A stretch of DNA of 64,000 nt from Streptomyces scabichelini (GTDB lineage: Bacteria; Actinomycetota; Actinomycetes; Streptomycetales; Streptomycetaceae), in contig NZ_JAAKZY010000019.1 of NCBI RefSeq assembly GCF_011045015.1, positions 16,551 to 80,550 of the forward strand, given 5' to 3'. Numbering within the stretch: the stretch's first letter is position 1; the number at the start of each line of letters is the position of its first letter. Made by a program: the position numbers and the translations under genes. Positions 60,981 to 64,000 of the stretch are shown one piece after another. Under the pieces are notes generated by a model. It was not told where the DNA came from. It saw nothing but the letters and a program-made list of their open reading frames with translations, and did no database searches.

Positions 60981-61975
60981 TTCTTCGCCTCCGGGTCGAC
61001 GTTGTAGAACACCACACCGGACGTGAACCTGAAGATCAGGCCGGTCACGATGAGGATCAGGACGAAGAGCACCCACAGGAGCGCGGAGGCGTAGCCGTAG
61101 CGGCCGAGCGCGAAGTACTGCGCGAAGACGTGCATCATGTACATGTAGTTGGACTGCGGGATCGCGGTGACGCCCTTGGGGGTGGCGTCCGCAGCGAGCA
61201 GCATCGGCATGATGGTCTGCACCGAGGCGATCATCCCGGTCACCGCCTGGAAGAGCAGGACCGGCGAGAGCAGCGGCACGGTGATGCTGCGGAAGGTCCG
61301 CCAGGCGCTCGCCCCGTCGATCCGGGCCGCCTCGTGGAGCTCGCGGGGTACGTCCTGAAGCCCGGCCAGCGAGATGATCATGATGTTCCCGGCCGCCCAC
61401 AGCACCGCCATCAGGATCACGTAGCGGGCGTAGGGGTCGTCGAGCCAGGCGATGGCGTCGATTCCGACGAAGTTCAGAATGCCGTTGGTGGCGCCGGAGT
61501 CCCGGTTGAAGAGCTGCTTGAAGATGAGGCCCGCGCCCACCGGCGGCACCACGGCCGGCAGATAGAGCAGGGTGCGCCACAGACCGCGCGCCTTGAGCGG
61601 CCTGTTGACCAGGACCGCGAGCCCCATTCCCGCGATGATCGACAGCGGCACCGAGGTGATGGCGAACAGACCGGCACGCCCCAGGGCGTCCCAGGTCACC
61701 GGGTCGTTGAGCAGTTCCTGGTAGTTGCCGAGTCCGACGTAGCGCCAGTTGGGGGAGATGCCGTCGAACGTGGTGAAGCTCAGCCACAGCGCGTACGCCA
61801 TCGGGCCGATGGTCAGCAGCAGGAAGCCGATGATCCAGGGCGAGGTGAACATGTAGAACGCCCGGTGCCGGCGAGCGGTCATGGAGGTCCGGGACCCGCC
61901 GCCGGAGCGGACGGCGCCGGTGCCTGCGACGGCCCGTGGCCGCTCGACGACCTCGGGGATCTGGCCGACTGTCAT
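60977..61975 (-). CDS. Carbohydrate ABC transporter permease (MalF/UgpA type)
   Basis: This is a 332-residue permease with a soluble N-terminal tail of about 35 residues and six helices. The EAA loop is HEAARIDGASAWRTFRSITVP. ATG 61975 overlaps the binding-protein stop (ATGA), and its own stop overlaps the MalG-type permease start, so the three transporter genes are translationally coupled. Confidence 0.92.
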   Translation of the reverse strand: MTVGQIPEVVERPRAVAGTGAVRSGGGSRTSMTARRHRAFYMFTSPWIIGFLLLTIGPMAYALWLSFTTFDGISPNWRYVGLGNYQELLNDPVTWDALGRAGLFAITSVPLSIIAGMGLAVLVNRPLKARGLWRTLLYLPAVVPPVGAGLIFKQLFNRDSGATNGILNFVGIDAIAWLDDPYARYVILMAVLWAAGNIMIISLAGLQDVPRELHEAARIDGASAWRTFRSITVPLLSPVLLFQAVTGMIASVQTIMPMLLAADATPKGVTAIPQSNYMYMMHVFAQYFALGRYGYASALLWVLFVLILIVTGLIFRFTSGVVFYNVDPEAKK

Positions 61976-63327
61976 CCCACCTGCTCCTTACCGCGCTTCA
62001 GCTGCTCGTTGAGGGCCGAGTTGAGGCGTCCCGCGAGGGTGTCGACGGAGATCTGGCCGTTCATCGCGGCCGGCATGACCTGGTTGATGAGGGCTTCGAA
62101 GGCGTCCCACTTGGCGTAGGGAGTGAAGGGGGTCACCGAGAAGTGCTCCAACTCGGCCTCCTGCACCTTGAAGACCCGCTTCTGGTAGTCCTCCTTCTGC
62201 GGCATCAGCGGGCGCAGCGACTTGAGCGTCGGTATCCCCCAGCCGCCCTCCGCGCGTGCCTTGGCCGGCCCTTCGCCGAAGAACCACTCGAAGACCCGCC
62301 AGGCGGCGTCCTTGTTCCGCGCTTTCTTGGGCATCCACAGGCCGGTGCCGGCCTGGCAGGAGCTGAGCCGCGGGCCGCCCTCGAAGACGGGGGCCGGGGC
62401 GAGCCGGGACACCTTCGCCACCTTCGCCTCGGCGTTGATCATGCCGCCGAGCCAGTAGCCGCTGCCGGACATGGCCATGCGGTTCGCGACGTAGGTGGGA
62501 CCGTCCCAGGTGTCGGGGTTGGGCTGGATGAGGCTCGGCCCGACCCTGGTCCTGGCGTAGTCCACGTACCAGGTCAGGGCCTTGCGGGCCTCGGGGGTGG
62601 TGAAGTCGACCCGGGTGAAGTCCTCGGAGAAGAGGCTGCCTCCGGCGGCGGCGGTCAGGTTCGTCAGGAGGACGGTGAGGTTCACGCCGTTGTAGCTGCC
62701 GCCGTACACGGTGGTCTGGCCGTTCTTGCGCTGGACCAGGCGCTTGCCGTTCTCCAGCCACTCCTCGTACGTGATCGGCTCGGTCTCGGAGGGGTAGTCG
62801 ACACCCGCCTTGTCGAAGAGCGCGGTGTTGTACCAGAACATCGCGTCCTGGGAGAAGTCCTTCGCCATGCCGTAGCGGGGGCCCTGGCCCTGGGTCGTGC
62901 CGTCGAACCGCCACACGTCGTTGGCCGGGTCCAGGTCGTCCGTCCTGAGGATGGTCGACTTGGCGAAGTACGGGTCCAGATCCTCGGCCACACCCCGGGC
63001 GGCGAAGTACGGCGCGTCCAGGGCGCCGAGGCCACGGACCAGATCCGGCGGGTTGCCGCTGGTGAGCATCGCGATCAGTCGGGTGATGTCGTTCTTCACC
63101 ACGGTGATCCTGATGCCGAGTTCCTTCCGGGCCTGCTGGATCAGCTCCGGGGAGACGTCGTCGAGTTCGACCATCATCGTGATGCTCTCGCCGTTCCCGC
63201 CCCCGCTCGCGGCGCCCGCGGTCGACAGGGCGCAACCGCTGAGGGCAGCCGCGCCGGCCGCGGCGCCGCCCGCCGACAGCGCGAGGAATCGGCGACGGCT
63301 CGGGGCGGCGCCGGAGTATGAGCGCAT
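61972..63327 (-). CDS. Extracellular sugar-binding lipoprotein
   Basis: This is a 451-residue solute-binding protein of the extracellular family 1 type (CUT1). It has a combined twin-arginine/lipoprotein signal (RRRFLALSAGG, lipidated Cys32 in LSGC). Typical mature motifs are MAKDFSQDAMFWYNTALFDKAG and YEEWLENGKRLVQ. It heads the operon with two permeases, the GH28 enzyme and two lyases, so it probably binds oligosaccharides released by those secreted enzymes. ATG 63327 follows GGTGAGG. A perfect LacI-type palindrome lies 114 bp upstream. Confidence 0.9.
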   Translation of the reverse strand: MRSYSGAAPSRRRFLALSAGGAAAGAAALSGCALSTAGAASGGGNGESITMMVELDDVSPELIQQARKELGIRITVVKNDITRLIAMLTSGNPPDLVRGLGALDAPYFAARGVAEDLDPYFAKSTILRTDDLDPANDVWRFDGTTQGQGPRYGMAKDFSQDAMFWYNTALFDKAGVDYPSETEPITYEEWLENGKRLVQRKNGQTTVYGGSYNGVNLTVLLTNLTAAAGGSLFSEDFTRVDFTTPEARKALTWYVDYARTRVGPSLIQPNPDTWDGPTYVANRMAMSGSGYWLGGMINAEAKVAKVSRLAPAPVFEGGPRLSSCQAGTGLWMPKKARNKDAAWRVFEWFFGEGPAKARAEGGWGIPTLKSLRPLMPQKEDYQKRVFKVQEAELEHFSVTPFTPYAKWDAFEALINQVMPAAMNGQISVDTLAGRLNSALNEQLKRGKEQVG

Positions 63328-63440
63328 CTACGCCTCACCTTCTTGCTCGGGGCCTTCTGCTGGGGGCTTGGCAGGCCAAGAGGTTCTGCTGGGACTTGGG
63401 CAGGCCGACAGGGACTCGATGGCGAGCGGATCGAAATTTC

Positions 63441-63454
63441 GACAACCGGTTGTC
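63441..63454. promoter_or_regulatory. Perfect LacI-type operator palindrome
   Basis: GACAACCGGTTGTC is a perfect 14-bp palindrome with the central CG and AACCGGTT core typical of LacI/GalR operators. It is 114 bp upstream of the binding-protein gene that heads the polysaccharide operon. The same core occurs upstream of the LacI regulator gene (48956-48963), making that regulator the natural candidate. Confidence 0.75.
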
Positions 63455-63542
63455 ATGAGCGGGTGGGCAGAGCTTCTTCCTGTCTGGAAACCGCGTCAAG
63501 AGCCTCGACGAACTTTCGAAAAGACCGGGTAACTTCGGCGAC

Positions 63543-63880
63543 ATGAGCCAGAAGGCCCGAGGATCACTCCGGAGTCTGCGGCGAACCGACCAGTAGCAGC
63601 TCCTGGCGTTGCTGCTCAACCACGGTCCGCTGCATCGCGCCGCCCCGGCACGACTGGCAGGCGTCTCCCGCACGACGGTCTCGACGATCGTCAACGAACT
63701 GCCGGCGCGTGGTCCGGTGGGCAAGACCGAGGGGAAACCGATTGCCGATCTCGACGGCCGCGCGGGTGATCTGGCGTCGGTGATTCCGCGTGCGGCGGTG
63801 GCGGCCGGGATGAACCACTGCTTCGGCCTCCGAGCGGGATCGGCTCGGAGCTGATCCTCGACGGACGCCTGTACCGCGGG
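63543..63880 (+). pseudogene. Decayed ROK-family regulator
   Basis: From ATG 63543 the reading MSQKARGSLRSLRRTDQ is interrupted by TAG at 63594-63596, then continues in frame through a ROK-type HTH (LAGVSRTTVSTIVNEL). The rest of the expected kinase-like domain is missing. From about 63836, in a different frame, GIGSELILDGRLYRGT matches a glycine-rich ROK segment normally about 200 residues further on. So at least one nonsense mutation and one internal deletion with frameshift have occurred. It divergently faces the sugar importer operon and may be the remnant of its former regulator. Confidence 0.75.
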
Positions 63881-64000
63881 ACGGCGGAGGCCGTCGCCGA
63901 GGACCTGGAGATCAAGCAGCAGCTGTTCGCGGTGTTCGACAAGGTCTGCAAGCCGGGCGCGATCCTGGCCACCACGACCTCGTCGCTGCCCGTCGTCGCC
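63881..64000 (+). pseudogene. Fragment of 3-hydroxyacyl-CoA dehydrogenase fused to the ROK remnant
   Basis: In frame with the late ROK fragment and directly after it, the translation continues as AEAVAEDLEIKQQLFAVFDK then CKPGAILATTTSSLPVVA, which matches the NAD-binding domain of 3-hydroxyacyl-CoA/3-hydroxybutyryl-CoA dehydrogenases (the residues leading to the SSIP motif). The first 75 or so residues of that enzyme, including its dinucleotide-binding GxGxxG, are absent, so this looks like a deletion junction. The window ends here, so whether the downstream part is intact cannot be seen. Confidence 0.65.

Noticed and set aside
55671..61007. Long plus-strand open frames of 849 and 924 codons
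   Set aside because: They lie opposite the lyase, GH28 and permease genes, which have signal peptides, domains and coupled starts; the plus-strand readings show none.
60981..61787. Upstream extension of the MalG-type permease by 269 codons
   Set aside because: The extension is a second frame through the partner permease gene. The GTGA overlap and GGAGG site place the start at 60980.
63335..63724. A 129-codon minus-strand open frame upstream of the sugar-binding protein
   Set aside because: It crosses the operator palindrome and the decayed ROK gene, has no motifs or ribosome site, and is best read as noncoding.

Overview
The window reads as a stretch of a Streptomyces (high-GC actinomycete) chromosome. 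GC content and third-position bias are very high, GTG starts are common, many genes overlap by ATGA or GTGA, secreted enzymes carry twin-arginine or lipoprotein signals, and DmdR/IdeR-type iron boxes flank an NRPS siderophore locus. No rRNA, tRNA, CRISPR array, transposase or replication origin was seen.

Layout. 1-2668: the 5' end of an unidentified gene, a secreted DUF4394-like protein with a classical terminator, and a divergent PucR/CdaR-type regulator. 2669-3367: a gene-free gap. 3368-7851: a xylose-type ABC importer (binding lipoprotein, ATPase, permease) followed by a ROK repressor. 8029-10445: a SnoaL-like protein, then an epimerase-like oxidoreductase and an ECF41 sigma factor behind a textbook ECF41 promoter. 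10517-41810: a 31-kb siderophore island. It holds an N-formyltransferase, an ornithine N5-monooxygenase, a heterodimeric ABC exporter, a siderophore-binding lipoprotein, a five-module NRPS of about 6,280 residues with MbtH and an amidohydrolase, then two FecCD permeases and an ATPase. Four iron boxes control five promoters. 41922-48678: an epoxide-hydrolase-like enzyme, a secreted RTX-repeat protein, a STAS-like protein, two Ser/Thr kinases and a maleylacetate reductase. 49044-63327: a carbohydrate-degradation locus with a LacI regulator, a GH127 enzyme, a type B carboxylesterase, two alginate-lyase-fold proteins, a GH28-type beta-helix enzyme and a three-gene sugar ABC importer. 63543-64000: a decayed ROK regulator spliced to a 3-hydroxyacyl-CoA dehydrogenase fragment.

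How the siderophore genes fit together. The monooxygenase makes N5-hydroxyornithine and the formyltransferase can formylate it. The NRPS is organised C*-A(MT)-PCP / C-A-PCP / C-A(MT)-PCP / C-A-PCP / C-A-PCP-E. Modules 2 and 4 read as serine and module 3 as N5-hydroxyornithine. Modules 1 and 5 are not confidently read, but the tailoring genes suggest modified ornithines, giving a five-residue hydroxamate of the scabichelin/turgichelin type (a family recalled, not checked). There is no thioesterase. The ABC pair would export the product; the binding protein, FecCD permeases and ATPase would recover the ferric form.

The most unusual observations are: a second-His-to-Leu change in the third condensation domain; a possible formamide-deformylase-family enzyme co-transcribed with the NRPS; perfectly complementary degeneration of the two exporter ATPases; an exact ECF41 promoter; and a recurring local pattern of short tandem duplications that multiply start or stop codons.
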